The translations under genes and the position numbers were made by a program. The notes under the pieces were generated by a model. That model saw only the letters and a list, made by a program, of their open reading frames with translations, was not told the DNA's origin and did no database searches. From Bacilli bacterium (GTDB taxonomy: Bacteria; Bacillota_I; Bacilli_A; RF39; UBA660): 62,852 nucleotides of DNA. Position 1 is the first letter of the stretch, and each line of letters starts with the position of its first letter. Positions 1 to 8,641 of the stretch are shown in pieces. The stretch is from contig JAEDKN010000004.1 in the NCBI GenBank assembly GCA_016295795.1, positions 1 through 62,852 on the forward strand. The letters run 5' to 3'.

Positions 1-28
1 AGTAAACAAGAGGAGGTACTAAATTACT

Positions 29-439
29 ATGGAATTTATAAGTAAGAAAAAATATGATAATAAGAAAAATAAAACATTAAAAGATAGCTTTTTACATGCA
101 TATGAAGGAATAGTGTATGCAATGATGAAAGAAAGAAATATGCATATACATATAACTATGGCTCTTTTAGTAATTGTTTTCGGAATAATATTGGAGCTAT
201 CTTATGTAGAGTGGTTGATATGTTTAATTTTAATTGCATTAGTAATATCGTTAGAACTTATAAACACTTCGATTGAAGCTGTTGTAGATTTAGTTACTAC
301 TAATGATAGTGCTTTAGCAAAAATTGCCAAAGATTCTGCTGCGGGTGCAGTGTTGTTTACTTCTATCGTTGCTGCATTTATAGGAGTTGTTATATTTTTA
401 CCGAAGATAATTAATTTTATAATTAATATAGGAGGATAA
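29..439 (+). CDS. dgkA: Diacylglycerol/undecaprenol kinase, DgkA family
   Basis: Small integral-membrane lipid kinase of 136 aa. In Gram-positives this family phosphorylates undecaprenol, recycling the carrier used for wall precursors. The DgkA signatures are visible: E-x-x-N-T-S-I-E near residue 78 and A-K-D-x-A-A-G-A-V-L near residue 101, with three hydrophobic helices (about 41-58, 60-77 and 107-133). Length fits the Gram-positive family. An SD (GGAGG at 12-16) lies 12 nt before the ATG, slightly long. It sits directly before cdd and era, the usual Firmicutes order (ybeY-dgkA-cdd-era). The window edge cuts off whatever lies upstream. Confidence 0.93.
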   Translation: MEFISKKKYDNKKNKTLKDSFLHAYEGIVYAMMKERNMHIHITMALLVIVFGIILELSYVEWLICLILIALVISLELINTSIEAVVDLVTTNDSALAKIAKDSAAGAVLFTSIVAAFIGVVIFLPKIINFIINIGG

Positions 440-440
440 T

Positions 441-827
441 ATGAAAGAAGAACTTATTAAACTTATAAAAAATTCGAAGAGTAATTATTATAATTTTCCA
501 GTTGTTTCAATTTTAGAATGCCATGATGGTAAAACCTTTAACGGGGTTAATATAGAAACCTCATCCCCTCAAGCAGGCATATGTGCAGAAAGATGTGCAA
601 TATATTCAGCTATTGCTAATGGATATGACACCAAAGATTTTAAAGCATTACATATAATGGCTGCTTCTTGTAATATAGTATACCCTTGTATGATTTGTAG
701 GCAAACACTTATAGACTATTGCCCAAGAGATTTAGATATAGTTTTATATGATGCAGATAGTAATAATATAGTTCATACAACAATAGATAGCTTAACACCG
801 AATGCATTCAGCAGTGAGGATTTATAA
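441..827 (+). CDS. cdd: Cytidine deaminase
   Basis: Zinc hydrolase that deaminates cytidine and deoxycytidine in pyrimidine salvage. The zinc and proton-shuttle motif C-A-E is at about residues 48-50 (CAERCAIYSA) and the second motif P-C-x-x-C at about 81-85 (PCMICRQ), giving three cysteine ligands as in tetrameric Cdd. At 128 aa it is full length. The usual V-G-A run after the N-terminal helix is changed to V-V-S. Good SD (GGAGG at 431-435). The stop shares one base with the start of era (TAATG), so the two are probably translationally coupled. Confidence 0.93.
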   Translation: MKEELIKLIKNSKSNYYNFPVVSILECHDGKTFNGVNIETSSPQAGICAERCAIYSAIANGYDTKDFKALHIMAASCNIVYPCMICRQTLIDYCPRDLDIVLYDADSNNIVHTTIDSLTPNAFSSEDL

Positions 828-1714
828 TGAAAAGTGGTTTTGTTAGTTTAGTAGGAAGGCCCAATGTTGGTAAAAGCACACTTCTTAATAATATTTTAGG
901 TATGAAAATTGCTATAACTTCTGATGTTGCGGGTACTACTAGAAATATTATACAAGGAATCTATAATGATTCTGATAGTCAAATTATTTTCGTAGATACA
1001 CCGGGCATACATAAACCTAAAAATAAATTAGGTACATATTTAAATAGAAAAGCCTATACTATGGCTGATGATGTTGATATAATTCTCTTTTTAGTTGATG
1101 CAGAAGCCGGTTTTGGAAAAGGAGATAATTTTATACTTGAAAGACTAAAAGAAATGAATAAACCAGTATTTTTACTTCTAAATAAAGTAGATAAGATTAA
1201 AAAAGAAAAATTATTAGAGCTAATTAATGAATATAAAGATCTGTATGATTTTGATGAAATTATACCACTTTCCGCATTGAAAGGTGATAACATTGAAGAA
1301 CTCTTAAAAACTGTAAAAAAATACTTGAAGAGTGACATTAAATATTATGAAGATGATACTATAACCAATGTAAGTCGTAATTTTATAATTGCAGAGATGG
1401 TTAGAGAGAAAATTCTTTACCTAACTAAAGAAGAAGTGCCTCATTCAGTAACCTGTTTGGTTGAAACTTACGAAGAAGAAGATGATGTTATAAATATTGG
1501 TGTACTTATAATAGTAGATAGAGATAATTTAAAGAAAATTATAATAGGAAAACAAGGTAGTATGTTAAAACAAATAGGTAGAGAAGCAAGACTTGATATA
1601 GAAAATTTTCTTGGTAAAAAGGTTTATTTAGAAACATATGTAAAATCTATTAAAAATTGGAGAGATAAAGAAAAATATTTACAAGAATTTGGGCTAGATG
1701 AGTTGGAATTTTGA
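827..1714 (+). CDS. era: GTPase Era
   Basis: Ribosome-assembly GTPase that binds the 3' end of 16S rRNA. G1 GRPNVGKST (about 11-19), G3 DTPGIH (about 58), G4 NKVD (about 119) and G5 SALK (about 149) are all present. A C-terminal KH domain with IIGKQGSMLKQIG (about 237-249) completes the family architecture, and 295 aa is normal. The start ATG overlaps the cdd stop by one base, and yqzL and recO follow in the same direction, so this is one operon. Confidence 0.97.
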   Translation: MKSGFVSLVGRPNVGKSTLLNNILGMKIAITSDVAGTTRNIIQGIYNDSDSQIIFVDTPGIHKPKNKLGTYLNRKAYTMADDVDIILFLVDAEAGFGKGDNFILERLKEMNKPVFLLLNKVDKIKKEKLLELINEYKDLYDFDEIIPLSALKGDNIEELLKTVKKYLKSDIKYYEDDTITNVSRNFIIAEMVREKILYLTKEEVPHSVTCLVETYEEEDDVINIGVLIIVDRDNLKKIIIGKQGSMLKQIGREARLDIENFLGKKVYLETYVKSIKNWRDKEKYLQEFGLDELEF

Positions 1715-1758
1715 TTAAATTTTAATAAAATATATCACTATATAATAGGTGATATATA

Positions 1759-1881
1759 ATGAAGGACTTAGTTTGGGAAATATTTAAAAAAACTGGTGAT
1801 ATTAAATATTATTTGTTAGCTAAAAGACTTGAAGGTGATATAGATGCACACAAGAAAACTAGAGGGAATAATAATAAGTGA
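1759..1881 (+). CDS. yqzL: YqzL-like small protein
   Basis: A 40-aa reading frame between era and recO, starting MKDLVWEIFKKTGDIKYYLL. The pattern W-x-x-F-x-x-T-G-x-I-x-x-Y-L-L and the position between era and recO match YqzL of Bacillus; its function is unknown. SD AGGTGAT lies 5-7 nt before the ATG. The 3' end overlaps recO by 38 nt in another frame, with the recO SD inside it, suggesting translational coupling. Easily missed because it is so short. Confidence 0.75.
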   Translation: MKDLVWEIFKKTGDIKYYLLAKRLEGDIDAHKKTRGNNNK

Positions 1882-2578
1882 GAGTAATTATAGTGAATCT
1901 AGTAAAATATTGAATCTTTATACTAAAGAACTAGGTATAATAAGTGTTATATCTAAAGGTTGTAGAAGAATTAAGAGTAATCTTAGAAGTGTTAGTTCAA
2001 AACTTACTTATGGCAATTTTATAATCTCATATAAAGAAAATGGATTATCTACTCTTATTTCGGTAGACATTTTAGATAATTTTAAAAACATATTAACAGA
2101 TATTAAAAATATAAGTTATTCAACCTATATTTTAGAACTTGCAAGTCAAGTTGCCAAACAAAATGATAATGAAGATGTTTTTAATTTACTAATATCTTCT
2201 TTAAAAAAAATAAATGAAGGATTAGATGCATCTATTATAACGCTTATACTTGAAGTAAAATATTTAAAATATTTAGGAATAGATATTAGTATAGATGGTT
2301 GTAGCAATTGTGGAAGTAGCGAAAATATTATTACATTAAATAGTGAAAAGGGCGGTTATATATGTAGAGAATGTTATACTAATGAAAAGATAGTAAGTGA
2401 AAAAACTATAAAAGTAATGAGATTGTTTTATTATGTTGATATAGATAAAATAACAAAGTTAGATTTAGCAGCTAATACTATAAAGGAAATAAATTCCTTC
2501 TTAGAAGAATATTATGATAGATATAGTGGCTTATACTTAAAAAGCAAACATTTTTTAAGCATTTTGAACAACAAATGA
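1844..2578 (+). CDS. recO: DNA repair protein RecO
   Basis: Recombination mediator of the RecFOR pathway, loading RecA onto SSB-coated single-stranded DNA. The N-terminal OB-fold region (about 1-80, beginning with the typical EGIIISESNYSESSKIL) is followed by a helical domain with a four-cysteine zinc site, CSNCG (about 150) and CREC (about 173). 244 aa is normal. SD GAAGGTGAT lies 4 nt upstream, inside yqzL. The stop codon is within a terminator hairpin, so this ends the dgkA-recO operon. Confidence 0.93.
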   Translation: MHTRKLEGIIISESNYSESSKILNLYTKELGIISVISKGCRRIKSNLRSVSSKLTYGNFIISYKENGLSTLISVDILDNFKNILTDIKNISYSTYILELASQVAKQNDNEDVFNLLISSLKKINEGLDASIITLILEVKYLKYLGIDISIDGCSNCGSSENIITLNSEKGGYICRECYTNEKIVSEKTIKVMRLFYYVDIDKITKLDLAANTIKEINSFLEEYYDRYSGLYLKSKHFLSILNNK

Positions 2579-2590
2579 GTTGTTCTTTTT
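2566..2590 (+). terminator. Intrinsic terminator after recO
   Basis: Stem GAACAAC / GTTGTTC (7 bp), loop of 6 nt containing the recO stop codon, followed by TTTTT. Confidence 0.75.
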
Positions 2591-2618
2591 AAATTTATAT
2601 TAATGAAACAACGTGGCA

Positions 2619-2648
2619 TTGCAAAATTATAAAATATTACTGTATAAT
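2619..2648 (+). promoter_or_regulatory. Candidate sigma-A promoter for the CinA-like gene
   Basis: TTGCAA (4 of 6 matches to the -35 consensus), 18 nt spacer, perfect TATAAT at 2643-2648, 25 nt before the chosen ATG. It falls inside the longer open frame, which argues against a start at 2613. Confidence 0.5.
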
Positions 2649-2672
2649 AATTATAGAAAAGAGGATTATAAA

Positions 2673-3140
2673 ATGAAGGAAATAATAGAAATTTTAACTA
2701 AAAATAACAAAACTGTTTCAACTATGGAATCATGTACGGGTGGGGGAGTAGTTAATGCTATTACAAATATAGAAGGTGCAAGTGAAGTCTTAAAGTTTAG
2801 TGCAATTACCTATTCCAATGAATTCAAGATTAAAATGGGTGTAGATAGTAATATTATAGATAAATATAGCGTTTATAGTATTGAAACTGCTATGGAAATG
2901 AGTAAAAATATAAGTAAATTTTCTAATTCTAATTATGGTATTGGAATAACAGGTAAATTAAATAGGGTAGATAAAAATAATCTTTTTGGTCAAGATAATG
3001 TAGTATTTATAAGCATTTATGATAAAGATAATGATAAATTTTATAATTTTAATAAAACAGTTTCTGCTTCATCTAGAGAAGAAAACAAACAAATTATCAT
3101 AGATTTAATAGTATCGAAATTTAAAAACATAATAAAATAA
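2673..3140 (+). CDS. CinA C-terminal domain protein (nicotinamide-nucleotide amidase, PncC-like)
   Basis: 155 aa matching only the C-terminal amidase domain of CinA. The family deamidates NMN to nicotinate mononucleotide in pyridine nucleotide recycling. The signature S-T-M-E-S-C-T-G-G-G is at about residues 16-25 and G-I-G-I-T-G at about 92-97. The N-terminal MoCF-like half of full CinA is absent, as in stand-alone PncC. The ATG at 2673 was chosen because AGAGG lies 7 nt upstream; the frame stays open to 2613 but that segment covers the promoter. Catalytic activity is inferred from family only. Confidence 0.8.
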   Translation: MKEIIEILTKNNKTVSTMESCTGGGVVNAITNIEGASEVLKFSAITYSNEFKIKMGVDSNIIDKYSVYSIETAMEMSKNISKFSNSNYGIGITGKLNRVDKNNLFGQDNVVFISIYDKDNDKFYNFNKTVSASSREENKQIIIDLIVSKFKNIIK

Positions 3141-3161
3141 GAAGAAAATTCTTCTTATTTT
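3134..3161. terminator. Bidirectional terminator between convergent genes
   Basis: AAAATAAGAAG / CTTCTTATTTT, 11 bp perfect stem with a 6-nt loop. It contains the stop codon of the + gene and the stop codon of the - gene, with T-rich flanks on both sides. Confidence 0.8.
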
Positions 3162-4039
3162 ATTTTATCTGAGAATTCGTCGATAATTCTGATTAATATA
3201 TCTTTTGTTATTAGTTCTGTTTTGCTTTCGATGTCGTTTTTAGGATTAAACTCAACAATATCAAAAGACTTAATTTTATCTTTATACTTTAATAATGCAG
3301 ATAATATCTCTTCTACATTTTTTTTACTAATTCCATTTTTAAATCCTACTGATATTCCGGGTGCGATAACTGGATCTATTACATCAATATCAAAACTTAT
3401 ATGTAGACCGTTTGTATTTAAAAGAGCAATAGATACTGCTTCATCTATAATTTTTTCTATATTTTTAGTTTTAACGTCATTGGTAGAAAAGATTTTTATA
3501 TTTGCCTTTTCTAAGTTCTCTTTTTCAAGCGGATCTATGTCTCTTGCACCAATAATTACTGTATTTTCATTTTTATAAAAATTACCATTGTGGAATTTGG
3601 TTAGTTTTGTCTTATTATTACCAGTAATAGTCGCAAGCGGCATACCGTGGATATTTCCAGTTGTAGTAGTCTCAAAAGTATTAAAATCAGGATGAGTATC
3701 TATCCAAATGATACCTAGTGAATTTTCATGTTCTATGGAAGCTAAAGCAGAAGATATCGCTATGCTGTGATCACCACCAACTGTGATTGGAAAGATTCCT
3801 TCTTTCTTAGTTAATTGAACAGCTTTATATAGTTTTTCATTGAATTTATTTAACTCACCTAAATTTTTTGCTAAATCATTTTTATCATTGCTTTTGGTTA
3901 CATTCTCATATTTAACATCTATAATATCATTTATTTTATCATTATTTATAATATGTTTTTTTAATACTTCAGGTCCAAGATTGCTTCCATATATATTAAC
4001 ACCCAAGTCGCTACATGCATTAATTATGTTTAATCTCAT
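3155..4039 (-). CDS. rocF: Arginase/agmatinase-family ureohydrolase (probable arginase)
   Basis: Binuclear manganese hydrolase, probably cleaving arginine to ornithine and urea. Metal motifs are visible: GGDHS, D-T-H-P-D (usually DAHxD), and S-F-D-I-D-V-I-D-P followed by A-P-G-I-S-V. G-N-I-H-G-M-P-L matches the substrate loop of arginases rather than agmatinases. The start was placed at 4039 (MRLNIINACSDLG) because GGTGG lies 5 nt upstream and a promoter fits in front; the frame runs further to 4084 but through the promoter. It is monocistronic. Arginase rather than formiminoglutamase is likely but not certain. Confidence 0.82.
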   Translation of the reverse strand: MRLNIINACSDLGVNIYGSNLGPEVLKKHIINNDKINDIIDVKYENVTKSNDKNDLAKNLGELNKFNEKLYKAVQLTKKEGIFPITVGGDHSIAISSALASIEHENSLGIIWIDTHPDFNTFETTTTGNIHGMPLATITGNNKTKLTKFHNGNFYKNENTVIIGARDIDPLEKENLEKANIKIFSTNDVKTKNIEKIIDEAVSIALLNTNGLHISFDIDVIDPVIAPGISVGFKNGISKKNVEEILSALLKYKDKIKSFDIVEFNPKNDIESKTELITKDILIRIIDEFSDKIK

Positions 4040-4055
4040 TTTAACCACCAAATTA

Positions 4056-4084
4056 ATAATAATGTAAATATTTGTATAATGCAA
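4056..4084 (-). promoter_or_regulatory. Candidate promoter of the arginase gene
   Basis: On the - strand TTGCAT (4079-4084), 17 nt, TATTAT (4056-4061), 17 nt before the start codon at 4039. Confidence 0.5.
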
Positions 4085-4144
4085 CGATATTTCTAACTTT
4101 TTGTTAATATTTATTGTATAATTTAGTATAGTGGAGTTGATATA

Positions 4145-5587
4145 ATGAAAAAATTAAATGAACTATTTGATTGTGATTATGACATAGAAATAAAAGGAAT
4201 AAAAATAAATTCCAAAGAGGTTGAAAAAGGGGACTTATTTGTTTGTACTAAAGGCGTTAATGCAGATAGACATGATTTTATTAATGATGCAATAAAAAAT
4301 GGTGCAAGCGCTATAGTAGTTAGTCGTGATGTTAATTTCGATATACCTACAATCAAGGTAGAAGACACTAATAAAGAGTTGCCACTTATTTGCTCTAAAT
4401 TTTATGATCATCCAGAAGAAAAATTAACTATAATAGGAATAACTGGCACAGACGGTAAAACTTCAACTGCGACTATAATACAAACTTTAATTGGAAATGA
4501 TAAGTGTGGTTATATTGGAACCAATGGGAGAAGCTGTTACAAATTTAATAAAGAAATAAATAATACAACACCAGATAGTGATAAATTATATAAATATTTC
4601 TATGATTTTGTAGAAGCTGGATGTAAATATGTAGTTATGGAAACTTCAAGCGAAGCATTTTTTAGACATAGATTAGATAATTTAAAATTTGATGGAGGAA
4701 TTATTACCAACATTACAAGAGAACACTTAAATATTCATAAAACATTTGAAAACTATATAGACTGCAAATCCAATTTATTTAGACAAGTAAAAGAAAATGG
4801 ATTTTCTATATTAAACATCGATGATGAATATTATGATCAAATATTAAAAGCAACTCATACAAAAGTTTTTACATATGGTTGTAATAAGAATGCTACAATC
4901 CAAATATTAGAAACTAATATAAAGAGTTATAAAACTGATATTAAATTTAAATATTTAGATAAAATATATAATATTGAAAGCCCTCTTCTTGGTAATTTCA
5001 ATGTTTATAATCTGATTGCTGGTTTATTATGTGCAATATCACTAGGATTTAAATTAGAAGATATAGAAAAGAATATAAAACATATTAAAATCTCAGGAAG
5101 ACTTGATATTTTGCCAAATATTGGTCAAAAATTTACTGTAATGGTGGATTATGCACATACACCAAATGGTATTAAAAACTTACTAGATTTTGTTCATACA
5201 TTAAATATAAATCGTAGCATTGTTGTTATTGGTTCTGCAGGAGAACGTGATTATTTAAAACGACCTATAATGGGGAAATGTGTTACTGATAATGCAAGTT
5301 ATGCTATATTTACTTATGAAGATCCCAGAAGCGAAGATCCGCGTGATATAATAAATATGATGATAAGTGAAATTAAAGATAGAACTAATTATGAAATAGT
5401 AGTAGATAGAAGAGAAGCTATACAGAAAGCAATAAATATTGCGAAAGAAAATGATATAGTTCTAATTCTTGGAAAAGGTAATGAAACTTATCAAAAATTA
5501 AAAAACGAGACTATATATTTTAACGATATAGAAGAAGCAATGAGGGCATTAAATAGTAGACTAGCGAAGAATAAAATATCTATATAG
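4145..5587 (+). CDS. murE: UDP-N-acetylmuramyl-tripeptide synthetase MurE
   Basis: Cytoplasmic ATP-dependent ligase adding the third residue of the peptidoglycan stem peptide. P-loop GITGTDGKTST is at about 98-108; the Mur-ligase T-N-I-T-x-E-H-L-N-I-H motif is at about 195 with the conserved K-S-N-L-F that follows it. The substrate-selecting motif reads E-D-P-R-S-E-D-P (about 399); the arginine is the residue associated with meso-diaminopimelate ligases, whereas lysine-adding enzymes carry another residue there. So this cell probably makes mDAP-type wall (inference). 480 aa is normal. A TATAAT at 4117-4122 may be its -10 box. Confidence 0.93.
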   Translation: MKKLNELFDCDYDIEIKGIKINSKEVEKGDLFVCTKGVNADRHDFINDAIKNGASAIVVSRDVNFDIPTIKVEDTNKELPLICSKFYDHPEEKLTIIGITGTDGKTSTATIIQTLIGNDKCGYIGTNGRSCYKFNKEINNTTPDSDKLYKYFYDFVEAGCKYVVMETSSEAFFRHRLDNLKFDGGIITNITREHLNIHKTFENYIDCKSNLFRQVKENGFSILNIDDEYYDQILKATHTKVFTYGCNKNATIQILETNIKSYKTDIKFKYLDKIYNIESPLLGNFNVYNLIAGLLCAISLGFKLEDIEKNIKHIKISGRLDILPNIGQKFTVMVDYAHTPNGIKNLLDFVHTLNINRSIVVIGSAGERDYLKRPIMGKCVTDNASYAIFTYEDPRSEDPRDIINMMISEIKDRTNYEIVVDRREAIQKAINIAKENDIVLILGKGNETYQKLKNETIYFNDIEEAMRALNSRLAKNKISI

Positions 5588-5600
5588 AATTTTACTTTAT

Positions 5601-5628
5601 TTTACTATTGCATATAATATGATATAAT
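5601..5628 (+). promoter_or_regulatory. Candidate promoter for murG-murB-divIB
   Basis: TTTACT, 16 nt, perfect TATAAT at 5623-5628, 20 nt before the murG ATG. The -35 is poor. Confidence 0.4.
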
Positions 5629-5647
5629 AAACTTAGGATGTGATTGA

Positions 5648-6739
5648 ATGAGAGTAATTGTAAGTGCAGGTGGAACGGGTGGTCATATTTTTCCTGCTTT
5701 AGCAGTTATCAACAAAATAAAAGAAAACGAACCAAATAGTGAAATTCTATATATAGGAACAACAGATAGAATGGAATCTACTATAATTCCAGATTTAAAA
5801 ATTAAATATATTGGAATAGAAATGAAAGGGTTGAATAGAAAAAACGTATTAAAAAATATAGAAGTTTTATCTTCTTTGAATAAAGGAATTAAAAAGTGCA
5901 AATCAATTATAAAAGAATTTAATCCAGATATAGTCTTAGGAATAGGAGGCTATATCACTTTTCCAGTTATAACCGCTGCTTCATCTTTGGGTTATAAAAC
6001 ATTTATTCATGAGCAAAATTCAATACCAGGACTTTCTAATAAAATTCTAAAAAATAAAGCAACAGTAATAGGAGTTTCCTTAGAAGAATCTCTAAAATAC
6101 TTTGATAAAAATAAAACGTTTTTTACAGGAAATCCTAGAAGTGAAGAGGCAGTAAATGCTAAGCCTGTATTAAAAAGCAAATACGGTCTATCAAAGAATA
6201 AAAAAACTGTTTTAATAGTCATGGGAAGTTTAGGTAGTTTAACCATAAATAATATCATGAAAGATATATTACCTAAATTTAAAGATAAAGAATATGAGGT
6301 CTTATTTGTAACCGGAAAAGGTTATTTTGAAGATTATAAAAACTTAAACTTGCCAAAAAACGTTAAGATAGTAGAATTCTTAAATGATATGTTAGGGGTT
6401 ATGAAAAGTATTGATTTAATAGTTTCTAGGGCGGGAGCATCAACTATTTCTGAGATAACAGCATTAGAACTTCCTAGTATACTTATTCCTTCTCCTTATG
6501 TTACCCATAATCATCAATATAAAAACGCCAAAGTATTGTCTGACAGTGGTGCATCAATATTGATTGAAGAGAAAAATTTAAATGATAAAACTTTGATTAA
6601 AGAGATAGATAAAATATTAAATAATGATAAAATTTATGATAAAATGAAAAAGGCAAATGCTAAGTTAAGTATTAAGAATAGCGCTACAAAAATATACGAG
6701 ATTATAAGAAAAACAATAGATGGTGATAAAAATGAATAA
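5648..6739 (+). CDS. murG: UDP-GlcNAc:lipid I transferase MurG
   Basis: Membrane-associated GT-B glycosyltransferase converting lipid I to lipid II. G-G-T-G-G-H-I-F-P-A-L-A is at about 8-19 and HEQNSIPGLSN at about 125. The UDP-GlcNAc site R-A-G-A-S-T-I-S-E at about 259-267 and L-I-P-S-P-Y are also present. 363 aa is normal. SD is weak (AGGATGTGATTGA). murB starts inside the last codons of murG (8-nt overlap), and divIB follows, forming a wall/division operon. Confidence 0.96.
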   Translation: MRVIVSAGGTGGHIFPALAVINKIKENEPNSEILYIGTTDRMESTIIPDLKIKYIGIEMKGLNRKNVLKNIEVLSSLNKGIKKCKSIIKEFNPDIVLGIGGYITFPVITAASSLGYKTFIHEQNSIPGLSNKILKNKATVIGVSLEESLKYFDKNKTFFTGNPRSEEAVNAKPVLKSKYGLSKNKKTVLIVMGSLGSLTINNIMKDILPKFKDKEYEVLFVTGKGYFEDYKNLNLPKNVKIVEFLNDMLGVMKSIDLIVSRAGASTISEITALELPSILIPSPYVTHNHQYKNAKVLSDSGASILIEEKNLNDKTLIKEIDKILNNDKIYDKMKKANAKLSIKNSATKIYEIIRKTIDGDKNE

Positions 6740-7637
6740 ATATATAGACTTCATAAAAGAAAAACAAATTGGAAAATATATAGAAAATGCAAGTCTATCT
6801 GAATTTACTACTTATAAAGTAGGAGGAAAGGCTAATGTAATAGTCTATCCTAAAGATATAAAAAAATTAACTGAGTTATTAAAATATATAAAATCAAATT
6901 CTATAAAACATAAAATACTTGGAAACGGTTCTAATACCGTTTTTAGTAGTAAAACATATGAGGGTATAATAATAAAGTTAGATGAGCTAAATAACTTAGA
7001 AATCGTTGGAAATAAGGTTGTTGTTGGTGCTGGATATAATTTGATGAAACTTTCAGCTTTAGCAACTAGGAAGTCATTATCTGGTTTGGAATTTGCATCA
7101 GGTATTCCTGGAACTATTGGTGGGGCAGTATACATGAATGCTGGGGCTTATAAAAGCGATATGGGTTATATTGTAAAGAGTGTAAAAGTACTGACTCCAG
7201 ATTTTAAAATTATAACAATGACAAATAAAGAGCTTAAATTTCATTATAGGGACTCTTTTTTACAGCATAATAAAGATTATATTTGCTTAGAGGCAACTTT
7301 AAAACTAAAGCCAGGTAAAAAAAGCGAAATAACCGAAATAAACAACGAAAGAAAAAAGAGACGATTAGAATCTCAGCCACTTGAATATCCTTCAGCAGGA
7401 AGCGTTTTTCGCAATCCTGAAGGAATGTTTGCTGGAAAACTAATAGAAGATATAGGTTTAAAAGGTTTGACCAAGGGTGGCGCTCAAGTAAGCAATAAAC
7501 ACGCTAATTTTATAATAAATTTAGGTAATGCAACTGCAGAGGATGTAAAAGAATTAATAGAATTTGTCCAGACTGCAGTTGAAGATAATTATGGTATAAA
7601 GTTAAAAGTAGAACAAGAATTTGTTAATTGGGAGTAG
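6732..7637 (+). CDS. murB: UDP-N-acetylenolpyruvoylglucosamine reductase MurB
   Basis: FAD enzyme reducing UDP-GlcNAc-enolpyruvate to UDP-MurNAc. FAD-binding motifs YKVGGKA (about 28), G-N-G-S-N-T (about 66) and S-G-I-P-G-T-I-G-G-A-V-Y-M-N-A-G-A-Y (about 124) are visible. The catalytic serine lies in P-S-A-G-S-V-F-R-N-P (about 221). No extra Tyr-loop insert, so it is type II as in other Firmicutes. The ATG at 6732 was chosen over 6720 because GGTGAT lies 5 nt upstream; it overlaps the murG stop. Confidence 0.95.
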   Translation: MNKYIDFIKEKQIGKYIENASLSEFTTYKVGGKANVIVYPKDIKKLTELLKYIKSNSIKHKILGNGSNTVFSSKTYEGIIIKLDELNNLEIVGNKVVVGAGYNLMKLSALATRKSLSGLEFASGIPGTIGGAVYMNAGAYKSDMGYIVKSVKVLTPDFKIITMTNKELKFHYRDSFLQHNKDYICLEATLKLKPGKKSEITEINNERKKRRLESQPLEYPSAGSVFRNPEGMFAGKLIEDIGLKGLTKGGAQVSNKHANFIINLGNATAEDVKELIEFVQTAVEDNYGIKLKVEQEFVNWE

Positions 7638-7642
7638 GTAAT

Positions 7643-8314
7643 ATGCCAAAAAAGTTAAAAAAGAAAATAAGATTTAAAATAATTCCAATTTTGATCTTCT
7701 TAGTTATATGTGTAGGATTATATTTTGCAATTACTTATCTAGCTGATACTAAAATTAAAAATATATACATATATGGTAATAACATATTAACTGATCAACA
7801 AATTATAGAATTAGCTAAAATAGAAGAGTATCCTAGCTTTTATAAAACTTTTTCTAGAACTATGAAAAAAAATATAAAACAAAATCCAATAATAAAAGAT
7901 GTAAAAATAAAAAAGAGATTTTTTAATGTTTTGAAGATATATGTAACTGAATATAAACCACTATTCATAAAAGATAATAAATTAATATTAGAAGAAGGAA
8001 TAATATCTGAAATGGTAAATGTAAAAGTTCCAGTTCTCACTAATGAAGTTGACCCTGAAATATATGAAAGTTTGATAAAAGAGTTATCTAATATAGATGA
8101 TTTAATAAGAAGTCAAATATCAGAGATAATATATTCTAAAAGTGAGTACGACAACACTAGATTTTTACTTTATATGGATGATGGAAACCATGTATATGTA
8201 AATATAAGTAAGTTTTCAAAGCTTAACTATTATAATGAAATATATCCAACATTAAATAATAAAAAAGGAACACTATATCTAGATTCTGGGAATCATTTTG
8301 AAGTATTTAGTTAA
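7643..8314 (+). CDS. divIB: Cell-division protein DivIB/FtsQ
   Basis: Single-pass bitopic divisome protein. A Lys-rich cytoplasmic N-terminus is followed by one membrane helix (about 13-33). A POTRA-type domain opens with KIKNIYIYGNNILTDQQI (about 38-55), then the beta domain. 223 aa is short but within range for DivIB. The start at 7643 has AGTAGGT just upstream and lies 5 nt after the murB stop. In Bacillus murG, murB and divIB are also neighbours; ftsA and ftsZ are not in this window. Confidence 0.85.
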   Translation: MPKKLKKKIRFKIIPILIFLVICVGLYFAITYLADTKIKNIYIYGNNILTDQQIIELAKIEEYPSFYKTFSRTMKKNIKQNPIIKDVKIKKRFFNVLKIYVTEYKPLFIKDNKLILEEGIISEMVNVKVPVLTNEVDPEIYESLIKELSNIDDLIRSQISEIIYSKSEYDNTRFLLYMDDGNHVYVNISKFSKLNYYNEIYPTLNNKKGTLYLDSGNHFEVFS

Positions 8315-8330
8315 GAATTAAATTATTTAT

Positions 8331-8358
8331 AAAAAAAGAGAATTATTTCTCTTTTTTT
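8331..8358. terminator. Bidirectional terminator after divIB
   Basis: Poly-A plus GAGAA, loop TTAT, TTCTC plus poly-T: a 12-bp stem with T-runs on both strands. It also ends the - strand gene starting at 8584. Confidence 0.8.
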
Positions 8359-8584
8359 AATAGTAATATGGATAGTAATAATTATTGTAGTAAACTGGAT
8401 AAGGTGCTGGATAAGGATAATAGTTTGGTCTTCCTATGGCATATCCTGCAAGTCCTCCTAATAGTAGAGGTCCGACAAATCCTGCACCTATTAGACGATC
8501 ATTGCTTTGATTACTATAAACACTACTACTTGGCCTATAGTACATATTTTGACTATATCTTGGCATACTATTATAAGAATACAT
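8357..8584 (-). CDS. Small Tyr/Pro/Asn-rich protein, unknown function
   Basis: 75 aa. The N-terminal third is Tyr/Ser/Asn-rich, a middle segment (about 31-51) is Gly-rich and hydrophobic (GAGFVGPLLLGGLAGYAIG), and the C-terminus is a Tyr-Pro-Asn tail ending YYYPYYY. The very strong SD (TAGGAGGAG, 8 nt before ATG) and its own terminator show that the gene is real. The composition recalls small Tyr-rich spore-coat-like proteins of Bacilli, but no family is recognised. The open frame on the opposite strand is a shadow. Confidence 0.7.
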   Translation of the reverse strand: MYSYNSMPRYSQNMYYRPSSSVYSNQSNDRLIGAGFVGPLLLGGLAGYAIGRPNYYPYPAPYPVYYNNYYYPYYY

Positions 8585-8641
8585 AAATTTCTCCTCCTAG
8601 AGTATTTTATGTATAAATATAATTAATGTGAGGTGTTTATA

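Noticed and set aside
8368..8586. 72-aa frame on the + strand opposite the Tyr-rich gene
   Set aside because: No SD, and the - strand frame has a very strong SD and a matching terminator.
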